This document shows, piece after piece, positions 16,602 through 25,201 of a DNA stretch of 64,000 bases. The stretch's first letter is position 1; each line of letters starts with the position of its first letter. Under the pieces are notes generated by a model. The model saw nothing but the letters and a program-made list of their open reading frames with translations. It was not told the DNA's origin and made no database searches. A program made the position numbers and the translations under genes. The stretch comes from Laterigemmans sp052161645 (GTDB lineage Bacteria > Planctomycetota > Planctomycetia > Pirellulales > Pirellulaceae), in the NCBI GenBank assembly GCA_052161645.1, contig CP197414.1; one strand, written 5' to 3'.

Positions 16602-19600
16602 TTGAAAGCATGGATTGATGTCGGTGGCACGTTCACCGATTGCTTCGTCGTCACCGCCGCGGGTAATCGCCTGCGGCGGAAAGTCCTCAGCAGCGGCATT
16701 ACGAAAGCATCAGTCGCTGCCGGGTCCACTGCCGAGCGATTGCTGCTGCCCAGCCGCCGCGGCGACGGTAACGATTTCTGGGTTGGTTCTCAGTTATTGG
16801 TGCTCGATGAAACTGGGCACCAGCTAGCCCGACGATCCATTGTCGCCTTTGCATCAGACACCGGCGCGATCACGCTCGATGAGCCCTTGGCGAGACTCCC
16901 TGCGGCCGGCACGGTGGTCGAACTGCACAGCCCTTGGGAAGCACCCGTGTTGGCTGTGCGATTGGCTTTACAACTGGGTGGCAGTCGCGGCGCCGGTGCT
17001 CGCCCGTTGCCCGCCTGTGACGTGCGCCTGGGCACCACTCGCGGCACCAATGCGCTGCTGACTCGCAACGGCGCTGATGTGGGTTTGTTGGTCACGAAAG
17101 GCTTTCGTGATTTGCTGCGAATCGGCTCGCAGGAACGCCCCGATCTGTTCACTTTGGACATCTGCAAACCACCGCCGCTGACCGAGCGCGTGGTCGAAGT
17201 CCAGGAACGTTTGGCGGGCGATGGTTCCGTTTTGATACCACTCGATCTGGCAAAGCTTAAAGCCGATCTGGAAGCTTTGCGAAGCGACGGCGTGGCCTCG
17301 CTAGCAATCTGCCTGCTGCACGCTTTTCGCAACGACCAGCATGAGCAACAGGTCGCCGAATTGGCCCGCCAAGTCGGCTTTCAGGAAATCAGTTTGTCGA
17401 GCCAAGTCGCTCCCCTGATTAAACTGCTGACCCGCGCCGAAACGACCACTCTCGACGCCTACCTCAATCCAATTTTAGCCACTTATATCGAACGCGTTTG
17501 GCAACAATTCGGCGGACCCCAAACGTCGCGTCTGCGTTTAATGACCAGCGGCGGGCAATTGGTAGGCGGGCAAACATTTCGCGGGCGTGATTGCGTGCTC
17601 TCGGGCCCAGCCGGGGGCGTGGTGGCGCTGGCCGCCATCGGCGATTCGGTGCAAAAAATCGAGCACTTGGTGGATGGTGTGATCGGTTTTGATATGGGTG
17701 GAACCAGCACCGATGTCAGTCGTTATGAAGGTCAGATCGTGCGTCAATTCGAAGCCCGCAAAGCGGGCGTGCGAGTGATGACCCCGATGATGGCAATCCA
17801 CACCGTGGCAGCCGGTGGAGGTTCAGTTTGCCACAGTTTTGCCGGCCGCTTGCTCGTTGGCCCGGAAAGCGCCGGTGCGGATCCTGGGCCAGCCTGTTAC
17901 GGTCGCGGCGGACCTTTGGCAGTGACGGACTTGAATCTTATCCTTGGCCGCATCGTCGAACAGCATTTTCCTTTTCCCTTAGACCATCAAGCTGTGCACC
18001 AGCGGTTGGAGACGCTGCGTGAACACTTAAGTTCACACGGAGTATCGTTTGCCTCTCCCACGGCACTGGCCGAAGGTTATTGGCAAATCGCCGTGAATCA
18101 CATGGCCGAAGCGGTCCGCACCGTCACCACCGCCGCCGGTTCGGACCCCAGTAAGATGGCCTTGGTCAGCTTTGGCGGCGCCGCGGGACAACACGCCTGC
18201 GCAGTGGCCGAGGCATTAGATATCGCTTGCCTGATCGACCATCCCGATGCGAGCATGCTCAGCGCGTTGGGGATGGGACTCGCTCCCCTCGGCCGCTTTG
18301 CCTCCCGCGGTATCTACCTACCGCTCGACTCGCTCGATGCGAACCAGTTAAACAGCTGGGAATCTGAGCTGATCGCGGAAACCTCAGAACAGCTCGCCGC
18401 CGAAGAGCAGCTTGACCTCGCCGCCAGCTCGGCGAACCGTCAAATTCGTTCCACCGCCGAGCTTCGCTACTTGGGCACCGAAGCTGCGTTGCAGTTGGAA
18501 CTACAACCCACCAAGACACTCCCCGCACGCTTTGCCAGTCTCCATCAACACTTATTTGGCTACCAACGAACCGAGCGTCCAGTCGAATTGGTGACGTTGC
18601 GTGTCGACGCTGAGATTCAGTCCACGGAAGCGATCCCCATCAGCCTGCCGGCATCGCCCAAGCTGCGGCAGAGCAGCGATGTGCATCCACTTTACGCTCG
18701 CGGCGAACGGCAGGACGCCGAGCGTTTTTCACGTGAACAATTACAGCCGGGCGATTTAATTGCGGGCCCCGCGTTGATTGCCAGCGCAACCAGCACCCTG
18801 GTCGTGCAACGTGACTGGCAGGCCGTGGTCTGCGACCAGGGTACGATCATTGTGCGACGCGATCAGGACGCAAAGCATCCTGTATTAGAACAACAACAAC
18901 CGACGGTCAAATCGATCGCGACGGACCAACAGCCAGTTTTGTTAGAAATCGCCGCGCGGCGGTTGGAGGGGATCGCCGAGCAGATGGGCGAGGCGTTGCG
19001 AAGGACCGCGGTCAGCGTCAATGTGAAGGAACGATTGGATTATTCCTGCGCCGTCTTTCGCCGCGATGGGACCCTAGTTGCCGGTGCGATGCATGTACCA
19101 GTTCACCTCGGCGCGATGGGACACACGGTGCGGAGTATCATGGCCGCCTATCCCACAATGGATCGAGGTGATTGCTATGTTTCTAATAATCCCTACTCAG
19201 GCGGATCTCACTTACCCGACGTCACGGTTGTCACGCCGGTGTTTGTTACATCGGAGCGTGGTTCCGCCGATTTCTTTGTCGCCAGTCGCGCGCATCACGC
19301 TGAGATTGGTGGCTTAACCCCTGGTTCGATGCCACCGATCGCACGCACGTTGGGTGAGGAAGGAATTGTGATTCACAATTTTCCGCTGCATCAAGCTGGT
19401 GTGGCGCGTGAAGCCGAATTGGAAACGCTGCTTCGTAGCGGTCCATATCCTTCGCGAGCACCTCATGAAAACATGGCCGATATTGCCGCGCAAGTTGCTG
19501 CCGGCAGGCAAGGAGCGGAAGATATACGCGCGCTGGCCGACCGCTACGGCGTAACTCAACTCGACGACTGGATGCAACAACTGCTAGCCCTCTCGGCCGA

Positions 19601-20477
19601 CACGCTCGATGAGCTGATCGCCGAAATGGGGAACGAGCCTCGCCACTTTTCCGACTGTTTGTTGGACGATGCTAAGATTGAGGTACGGTTGCAAGTCGAG
19701 CAAGGCAAATTGATCGTCGACTTTGCTGGCACCTCCCCGGCCCATCAGCATGGCTGGAACGCCACGCCGGCGATCGTCTCGGCTGCTGTGTTGTATGTTT
19801 TGCGTTGCCTTTCCAAGCGTCCCCTGCCACTTTCCGAAGGTACCCTGCGTCGACTCGACCTGAGAATCCCCAGCGGTCTGCTCAATCCCCCTTGCCAACT
19901 TCCCTTCCAAAACTGCCCGGCCGTCGTCGCTGGCAATGTGGAGACCAGCCAGCGGATTGTCGATTGTTTGCTAGGCGCGCTGGGAGTGGCCGCAGCCAGC
20001 CAAGGGACGATGAACAATCTGCTGATCGGCGACGCTTCATTTGGCTACTACGAAACAATCTGCGGCGGCAGCGGAGCCACCTCTCTGCAAGCGGGCGCCG
20101 ACGCGGTGCACACGCACATGACCAACACTCGCATCACCGATCCCGAAATCTTGGAGTCGCGATACCCGTTGCGATTATGGGAATTCGCTATCCGGCGGGG
20201 CAGTGGCGGTGGGGGACAGCACGTGGGTGGCGATGGCGTGATTCGCGAATTAGAAGCGTTGGCACCTTTGACCGCCTCCCTGTTGACCAGCCGCCGGCAG
20301 AATCCCGGACCTTATGGAATCGATTCCGGTCAGCCTGGTGCCTGCGGTCGCAATTTGCTGATCAGACCGCATCAACCGTTGGTGGAGTTGCCCGCGACGG
20401 CGACGATTGACTTACAGCCAGGCGATCGGCTCCGCATCGAAACCCCAGGGGGCGGCGGAGCAGGCTCGCCCGAGTAA
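16602..20477 (+). CDS. Hydantoinase/5-oxoprolinase family protein (HyuA-HyuB fusion)
   Basis: 1291 residues, the usual length of fused 5-oxoprolinase/hydantoinase. The HyuA half (1-~760) opens with DVGGTFTDCFVV and contains RLGTTRGTNALLTR, GGQLVGG and the GFDMGGTSTDVSRY phosphate-binding motif. The HyuB half (~780-1290) includes AVSVNVKERLDYSCA, FVASRAHHAEIGG and GGSGATSLQAGA, matching the B subunit. These enzymes open cyclic amides (5-oxoproline, hydantoins) with ATP. TTG start at 16602 with GGCGGAG upstream at a normal distance. Close spacing with the oxidoreductase suggests one transcript, though the two activities have no obvious link. Ends in front of a tandem repeat. Confidence 0.92.
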   Translation: MKAWIDVGGTFTDCFVVTAAGNRLRRKVLSSGITKASVAAGSTAERLLLPSRRGDGNDFWVGSQLLVLDETGHQLARRSIVAFASDTGAITLDEPLARLPAAGTVVELHSPWEAPVLAVRLALQLGGSRGAGARPLPACDVRLGTTRGTNALLTRNGADVGLLVTKGFRDLLRIGSQERPDLFTLDICKPPPLTERVVEVQERLAGDGSVLIPLDLAKLKADLEALRSDGVASLAICLLHAFRNDQHEQQVAELARQVGFQEISLSSQVAPLIKLLTRAETTTLDAYLNPILATYIERVWQQFGGPQTSRLRLMTSGGQLVGGQTFRGRDCVLSGPAGGVVALAAIGDSVQKIEHLVDGVIGFDMGGTSTDVSRYEGQIVRQFEARKAGVRVMTPMMAIHTVAAGGGSVCHSFAGRLLVGPESAGADPGPACYGRGGPLAVTDLNLILGRIVEQHFPFPLDHQAVHQRLETLREHLSSHGVSFASPTALAEGYWQIAVNHMAEAVRTVTTAAGSDPSKMALVSFGGAAGQHACAVAEALDIACLIDHPDASMLSALGMGLAPLGRFASRGIYLPLDSLDANQLNSWESELIAETSEQLAAEEQLDLAASSANRQIRSTAELRYLGTEAALQLELQPTKTLPARFASLHQHLFGYQRTERPVELVTLRVDAEIQSTEAIPISLPASPKLRQSSDVHPLYARGERQDAERFSREQLQPGDLIAGPALIASATSTLVVQRDWQAVVCDQGTIIVRRDQDAKHPVLEQQQPTVKSIATDQQPVLLEIAARRLEGIAEQMGEALRRTAVSVNVKERLDYSCAVFRRDGTLVAGAMHVPVHLGAMGHTVRSIMAAYPTMDRGDCYVSNNPYSGGSHLPDVTVVTPVFVTSERGSADFFVASRAHHAEIGGLTPGSMPPIARTLGEEGIVIHNFPLHQAGVAREAELETLLRSGPYPSRAPHENMADIAAQVAAGRQGAEDIRALADRYGVTQLDDWMQQLLALSADTLDELIAEMGNEPRHFSDCLLDDAKIEVRLQVEQGKLIVDFAGTSPAHQHGWNATPAIVSAAVLYVLRCLSKRPLPLSEGTLRRLDLRIPSGLLNPPCQLPFQNCPAVVAGNVETSQRIVDCLLGALGVAAASQGTMNNLLIGDASFGYYETICGGSGATSLQAGADAVHTHMTNTRITDPEILESRYPLRLWEFAIRRGSGGGGQHVGGDGVIRELEALAPLTASLLTSRRQNPGPYGIDSGQPGACGRNLLIRPHQPLVELPATATIDLQPGDRLRIETPGGGGAGSPE

Positions 20478-20507
20478 TGCTTTCGGTCCCCATCAGCCGC
20501 CTCTCGC

Positions 20508-20725
20508 CAGCGTGCCGTTCCCGGTGTCATGTCGCGCTGTGGGAACCGCAGGCTGGCGCCAGGCGGCTGATGATGCTTCCCAGCGTGCGGTTCCCGGTGT
20601 CATGTCGCGTTGTGGGAACCGCAGGCTGGCGCCAGGCGGCTGATGATGCTCCCAACGTGCGGTTCCCGGTGTCATGTCGCGCTGTGGGAACCGCAGGCTG
20701 GCGCCAGGCGGCTGATGATGCTTCC
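20508..20725. repeat. Three tandem copies of a ~73-bp hairpin-bearing unit
   Basis: Near-identical copies begin at 20508, 20581 and 20653 (73, 72 and ~73 bp). Each contains GCGGTTCCC paired with GGGAACCGC (copy 1 has GCCGTTCCC), i.e. a 9-bp stem, followed by CTGGCGCCAGGCGGCTGATG. The inverted form CATCAGCCGCCT lies just ahead at 20491. The array fills the gap between two convergent genes and could act as a bidirectional terminator or be a dispersed repeat. Confidence 0.9.
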
Positions 20726-20755
20726 CAGCCATCTTAATGGCTTGTGATGGGGTGC

Positions 20756-22924
20756 TTAGAATGCCGCTTCGGGCAAAACGGGTAGACCACTCCATATCAC
20801 TTTGCCAGCTGGCTCAACCACTTTGAAATTTCTAAATTCGGACTTCCCTGACCACTCTCTCCACATGCGGATCCCCACGCGACCTTGATCATAAGGAACC
20901 CGCGTGACAGTAAAAATCAAAACGTCATCGACGTAGCAATCGGCCCGTTGACCGCGGACTGTTACCTTAACGGAATACCACTGGTCGGCCTGAACCTTCC
21001 AATTCAATCGCTTGAAATACGGGCCATCCGGCGGGGGCATCTGAACGAAAAAGTCGTCACCCACACGTTTGCGAATCTGAGCGGTGTAGAGGTCGATCCA
21101 GCCGAAGCTGAACAGCATCACATTGTCATCTTGTGGGCTGCGGAAAAGTGCCGAAAAGCCGCTGGGGAAACCAAGGTGCCGAGCCTCGAAGGTGTAATCA
21201 TAGTCGGTCCAGCTGGGATCGCCGAAGACGAGCCATTGTTCACCATCTCCATCATAATGACATAGCACGTCCTCTTCGATGGCCCAGCGTCCGCTGTGTC
21301 TCAGCAGCCGAGCCATCCTCGCCTGCTCGGAATTGGCCGCGGGGCTCAAACCCTTAACACTGTCCGCGATGACGGCGGCTGGTTCATCCGGTCGGCCAAA
21401 TTGGAAACGAATCTGAGTCACCGCTTTGCTGGTAATTCTTACCCGTTGTGTTTGCCAATCCTGCATTCCCTGGCGGACTTCGATTTCACTCACCCCGGCT
21501 GGAAGTTTAAGCGTCAACTCAAATACCTCACCACGCGGTTCCACTTTAACCGCTTGGCCATCAAGCTCTTCTCCATTAACCACGACAATCACATCCGGAG
21601 AATCAACAACTATTCGCAGCTGGCCGCTAGCTGGAAGCAACAAGAACCAACTGCAAACCATTAAGATTGTCACCACGCCGAAGCCCCATGTAGCCGCGCG
21701 ATAGGGTCGGCGAAAGGCCTGAAACAGTGGCTGGAGAAGTTGGCTGCCCCGGCCTCGGTAGACCTTCGCCGTTGATTCAAGATATGAGGGACTACATTGC
21801 CTCACCCGACGTAGGCCAGTCGAGGAGGCGTAGGGTGAGAGCGCTTGGATAACTTCGCGGTAGGAACCGAAACGTCGCTCCGGTTGCTTTTCTAACAAAC
21901 GAAGGATATGGCGATCGAGTTCCTTCGGCAGACCTGCAACGAGTTTGCTTAAGCGACGTGGTGTTTGCTGATGATGCGCCATCCGGACCGCGAGGGGTGT
22001 GATGTGACCCGTTTCCGTACCAAACACCTTGGAGCCGGAAATCATCTCATATAATGTGCAACCCACGCTGTAGAGGTCTGCTTGAAAGCCGGCATGTTTG
22101 AAATCGTCATCTTGCTCTGGAGAACAGTACGCCGGGGTCCCCGCCGAGACCGCGGATACCGTCAAAGAATCGATTTGATTGACTTCACGTAACTTCGCCA
22201 AGCCAAAGTCCAGGATCTTGACGATTCCAGTCGGCGTCAGCATCAAATTGCTGGGCTTAATATCGCGATGAACCAAATGGTGTTCTCGCCAAACAAAGTC
22301 CAAACCTAGCAGTACTTGCAGAATCAGATCGACTGCCTGCTGCCATTCAATGCGTCCCGACTCGGACCCTCGCAACACTTCTGCCAAGGAGCGCCCCTCC
22401 ACATATTCGGTAACCAGCAGGGGCTCACCAACAAGCTCTTGGGAATCGACGACGGAGACTAAATTGGCGTGCTCTCCCACGGTCTTCATGATCTCAATCT
22501 CGCGGCGAAACCGTTCAAGAAGCACGCGCTTCTTGGCGATTCCGCTGCGTAAAATTTTGATCGCCACGACGCGACTGGGTGCCTCACGTTCCCGTGCTAA
22601 ATAAACCGCCCCCATGCCGCCGCCCCCCAGCAGTTCCAAAATTTCCCACTGCGGGTGCTGGTCTAAAAATTTTGGTGGTGGCCAATAGTCGTTTTCTAAC
22701 TCGCAGTCCGTCAGCTCGTCGGTCGCGGACGCCGGCACGTTGGCCGGCGATGCGGAATGTTCCGCAGGGGAGAGTTGGCTGTGCGAGGTGAATGACCGAT
22801 GGAAATGCGTTGAACAAGGTGTACAAACAGCGAGATGCTCGGCGATCGTCTCAAGCTGAGCTTGGGGCAAGATCGCGCCACTGCGAAACTGGTCCAGCTG
22901 ATCGGGCGTTGGACAGGCGTGCAT
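20756..22924 (-). CDS. Membrane Ser/Thr protein kinase with anti-sigma-like zinc motif
   Basis: 722 residues. Residues 30-37 show H-x3-C-x2-C (AEHLAVCTPC), as in zinc-binding anti-sigma factors. The Hanks-type kinase domain (about 93-365) has the glycine loop LGGGGMGAVYLA, Lys123/124 region AIKIL, HRDIKPSN (Asp221) and DFGLAKL (Asp239), so it should be active. One membrane segment lies at about 412-430, followed by a ~290-residue outer part with a PEGA-like piece and a DUF1080/LamG-like sandwich. It lies about 100 bases downstream of an ECF sigma gene on the same strand; such pairs are common in planctomycetes and suggest that the kinase controls, or is controlled with, that sigma factor. Which signal is sensed is unknown. 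Confidence 0.9.
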   Translation of the reverse strand: MHACPTPDQLDQFRSGAILPQAQLETIAEHLAVCTPCSTHFHRSFTSHSQLSPAEHSASPANVPASATDELTDCELENDYWPPPKFLDQHPQWEILELLGGGGMGAVYLAREREAPSRVVAIKILRSGIAKKRVLLERFRREIEIMKTVGEHANLVSVVDSQELVGEPLLVTEYVEGRSLAEVLRGSESGRIEWQQAVDLILQVLLGLDFVWREHHLVHRDIKPSNLMLTPTGIVKILDFGLAKLREVNQIDSLTVSAVSAGTPAYCSPEQDDDFKHAGFQADLYSVGCTLYEMISGSKVFGTETGHITPLAVRMAHHQQTPRRLSKLVAGLPKELDRHILRLLEKQPERRFGSYREVIQALSPYASSTGLRRVRQCSPSYLESTAKVYRGRGSQLLQPLFQAFRRPYRAATWGFGVVTILMVCSWFLLLPASGQLRIVVDSPDVIVVVNGEELDGQAVKVEPRGEVFELTLKLPAGVSEIEVRQGMQDWQTQRVRITSKAVTQIRFQFGRPDEPAAVIADSVKGLSPAANSEQARMARLLRHSGRWAIEEDVLCHYDGDGEQWLVFGDPSWTDYDYTFEARHLGFPSGFSALFRSPQDDNVMLFSFGWIDLYTAQIRKRVGDDFFVQMPPPDGPYFKRLNWKVQADQWYSVKVTVRGQRADCYVDDVLIFTVTRVPYDQGRVGIRMWREWSGKSEFRNFKVVEPAGKVIWSGLPVLPEAAF

Positions 22925-23027
22925 GAAAAATCTCGTGAAATGATGTCGCTGCTCAAACGTGCGTCGCTCTCTCGATCAAGTAAATGTGTCCACTGCGCCC
23001 GGATTCTCAGAGATTGAGCATTTTTCT

Positions 23028-23639
23028 TCAAATAAACGCCGACCACTCGCGACGTATCTGGTTGATCGCTTCCTGCGCGGCGTGCAAGCAACGATAACCG
23101 GCCGAAGGACTGATCCCATGTTCTCGAGCGACATCGCTAACTGACTTTCCCTGTTGCTTAATAGCCAAATAGATCACCAAGCTCGTTTGCGACTTGCTTG
23201 ACTTATTCGCCCGTAGCTGGGCCTCCTGCAGAATTTTTTCCTGCCAATATCGCTCGTGTTCGGCATCAAAGGCAAGGTTCAGCTCGCTCCAGGGGTCAGC
23301 CCAATCATGCAACCGCGAGCGAAGCTGGCCTTCATCAAAATTGCTCGGGAGTTGACCGGGAGAGCGGCGATTGATCCAGGCCAACGCTTGCCGCCGGGAA
23401 ATCTCGCGTAGGAAGGCTCGAAATGAGCCGGGACCGCGATGTTGAAAGCTGGCGATCCGATGGAGCAGCACCACGAACACGTTCTGCACAATATCGTCGG
23501 CGGCCGACGGGTCAAATTGATAAAGGACCTTAGTCAGTTCCTTGACAATTAACGGACGATACAACTTAACCAGTTTCGCCCAGGCGGCATGATCACCGGC
23601 GACAGCTCCTTCGAGCATTGATTCGCGGGTTAAGTCCAC
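23028..23639 (-). CDS. ECF-type RNA polymerase sigma factor
   Basis: 203 residues. Region 2 shows AADDIVQNVFVVLL and FRAFLREISRR, and region 4 shows the helix-turn-helix KSVSDVAREHGISPSAGYRCL. This is the ECF group frequent in planctomycetes. GTG start at 23639. The Ser/Thr kinase gene follows in the same direction, so the two are probably co-expressed. It directs polymerase to a regulon that cannot be read from this window. Confidence 0.9.
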   Translation of the reverse strand: MDLTRESMLEGAVAGDHAAWAKLVKLYRPLIVKELTKVLYQFDPSAADDIVQNVFVVLLHRIASFQHRGPGSFRAFLREISRRQALAWINRRSPGQLPSNFDEGQLRSRLHDWADPWSELNLAFDAEHERYWQEKILQEAQLRANKSSKSQTSLVIYLAIKQQGKSVSDVAREHGISPSAGYRCLHAAQEAINQIRREWSAFI

Positions 23640-23677
23640 TGCCTATTCCACCATTCATCGAGTCTGCCCAACAAGGT

Positions 23678-23719
23678 GCGGCAAGCCATGTGAGAGACCA
23701 GCGGCTTGCCGCTCACATG
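23678..23719. repeat. Composite palindrome between sigma and TolC-like genes
   Basis: GCGGCAAGCC (23678-23687) pairs with GGCTTGCCGC (23703-23712), and CATGTGAG (23687-23694) pairs with CTCACATG (23712-23719), so two alternative stems are possible. No T-rich tail follows. It may end the TolC-like transcript or be a REP-like element. Confidence 0.65.
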
Positions 23720-23769
23720 CCAGGCACTATCGAATAGTGTTAAAGTTTAATCGCCCGCGAGGCTGAAGA

Positions 23770-24984
23770 CTACGGAGAATTGATCAGGTCGAGTCGGCCG
23801 GTCACACGTTGGATTTGCACCAACGCCTCGGCGTACGCCAATTGCCGGTGCAGCAGGAGCGTTTTCAGACGCAATGTTTCCAGATTGGCCTGTTCCTCCG
23901 AGCCTGGTGGCAGTTGCTCCAGCTCCTGTCCGCGACGCGTGCGATCGGCGACGTTTCGCTGCGCCTCGACCCGGCGGTTTGCAACATCGAGCCGCGCCTC
24001 GGCCGCTTGATATCCCAGCAACGCGTCGCGAACCTCACGGCGAATCATATCACGCTGGTTCTCGGCCAGTCTGCGGCATTGAGCGCGCCGCTCGGCCAGA
24101 TCGGCTGCTTCCTTGTCGCGACGATGATGCAGCTTGAGTAAACCACCACCGGTGACACCAAGCAGGGCATCCAGTCCCAACCCGGGAACTAAGGTGCCCA
24201 GTAGATCGCGGGCTGCCGGCAACGACTTTTCATTGAGGCAACGGCACAAGGCTTCGGTCGCTTTCAGATCATGCCGATTATTCAAGGCGATTTCCACCAG
24301 CGCCGCCTCGTCAGCTTGCAGCGATACATCCAATGGCATCGGGCTGACAAACTCCAGTCGCTCCGTGGCATCAAACGGACGACCCGCCAGCCCGGCGATC
24401 TGATTTCTAAGACGCTGGGCACCGAAATCAATCTCAAACCACTTGTCTTCCAGCTGTAAACGTTGGTCGGCGAGGGCATCGCGGTCGCCATCAACCAGTT
24501 CGAGTTGCTCGGCCGTTTTCGCCAGCGCTTGCAGGGTCTTGATCAGCGGGGCTGTTTCGTTCAACAGCTCGATTTGCTCTCGGGCGGCAACAATCTGATA
24601 GTACGCGGTGAGCGCGTTGGCAGCCGACTCATGCCGCCGATGGAGGGCCAGCTCGGCTGACACCGCTTGGATCAGCCCCGCCATCGCCCGCTGCTGCTCA
24701 TCGTCGCAGTCGAGTAATTTCGCTACTGCCCGCCGCTCCATTTCTACAAGAGCCGCAGTCGGCGAATTGCGATAGGCCCACTCGGATGCTTGCTCGGAGG
24801 TCCAGGGAATCGTCGCCGAGCTGCCGAATGCTATCTCAGCGGCCGGTGCGAGGAACTCTACAGCCGCTAAATGACTGATTGTCCCGTTCGCGGGCGGTCG
24901 CAAGCCCACGTCGTCCGCTCGGCTTTGACGACTAGGCAAAGTCGCCAGGGCAATGCCGATTATGAGGACGCAAGTTGGCTTCAT
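23770..24984 (-). CDS. TolC-like outer-membrane efflux family protein
   Basis: 404 residues with a signal peptide (ALATLPSRQSRA). The rest is rich in long alpha-helical heptad-like segments with the internal repeat expected for TolC/OEP proteins: each half ends with a strand/turn region (GLAGRPFDATERL and the final QRVTGRLDL). Such proteins form trans-envelope channels for export. It lacks an adjacent membrane-fusion or inner-membrane pump gene and sits between two sigma/kinase pairs, so its partner is unknown. Assignment rests on helix pattern and the LALNNRHDLKA-like motif (IALNNRHDLKA), so moderately sure. Confidence 0.75.
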   Translation of the reverse strand: MKPTCVLIIGIALATLPSRQSRADDVGLRPPANGTISHLAAVEFLAPAAEIAFGSSATIPWTSEQASEWAYRNSPTAALVEMERRAVAKLLDCDDEQQRAMAGLIQAVSAELALHRRHESAANALTAYYQIVAAREQIELLNETAPLIKTLQALAKTAEQLELVDGDRDALADQRLQLEDKWFEIDFGAQRLRNQIAGLAGRPFDATERLEFVSPMPLDVSLQADEAALVEIALNNRHDLKATEALCRCLNEKSLPAARDLLGTLVPGLGLDALLGVTGGGLLKLHHRRDKEAADLAERRAQCRRLAENQRDMIRREVRDALLGYQAAEARLDVANRRVEAQRNVADRTRRGQELEQLPPGSEEQANLETLRLKTLLLHRQLAYAEALVQIQRVTGRLDLINSP

Positions 24985-25201
24985 GCAAACAGTCGCGGGT
25001 CGAGCTTAAACGGCACGGTATCTTCCCTGATACCCATGCGATCGAAATGGCGAAAAGCGAGCTATCCCTTGCTCCCTTTCCACCACCGGTTAGAGCATCG
25101 AACCATGACGGCTGGTTTCTACACCCGAGCGAGGGTCACCACGCCTGCAACGCCTGTGACGATTGCGCCGCCGGGCAGAGATTCTTCCGACGGCCACCCG
25201 G

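Noticed and set aside
20508..20725. Tandem 73-bp repeats as a CRISPR array
   Set aside because: There are no variable spacers; the whole unit is repeated without unique sequence between copies, and no cas genes are near.
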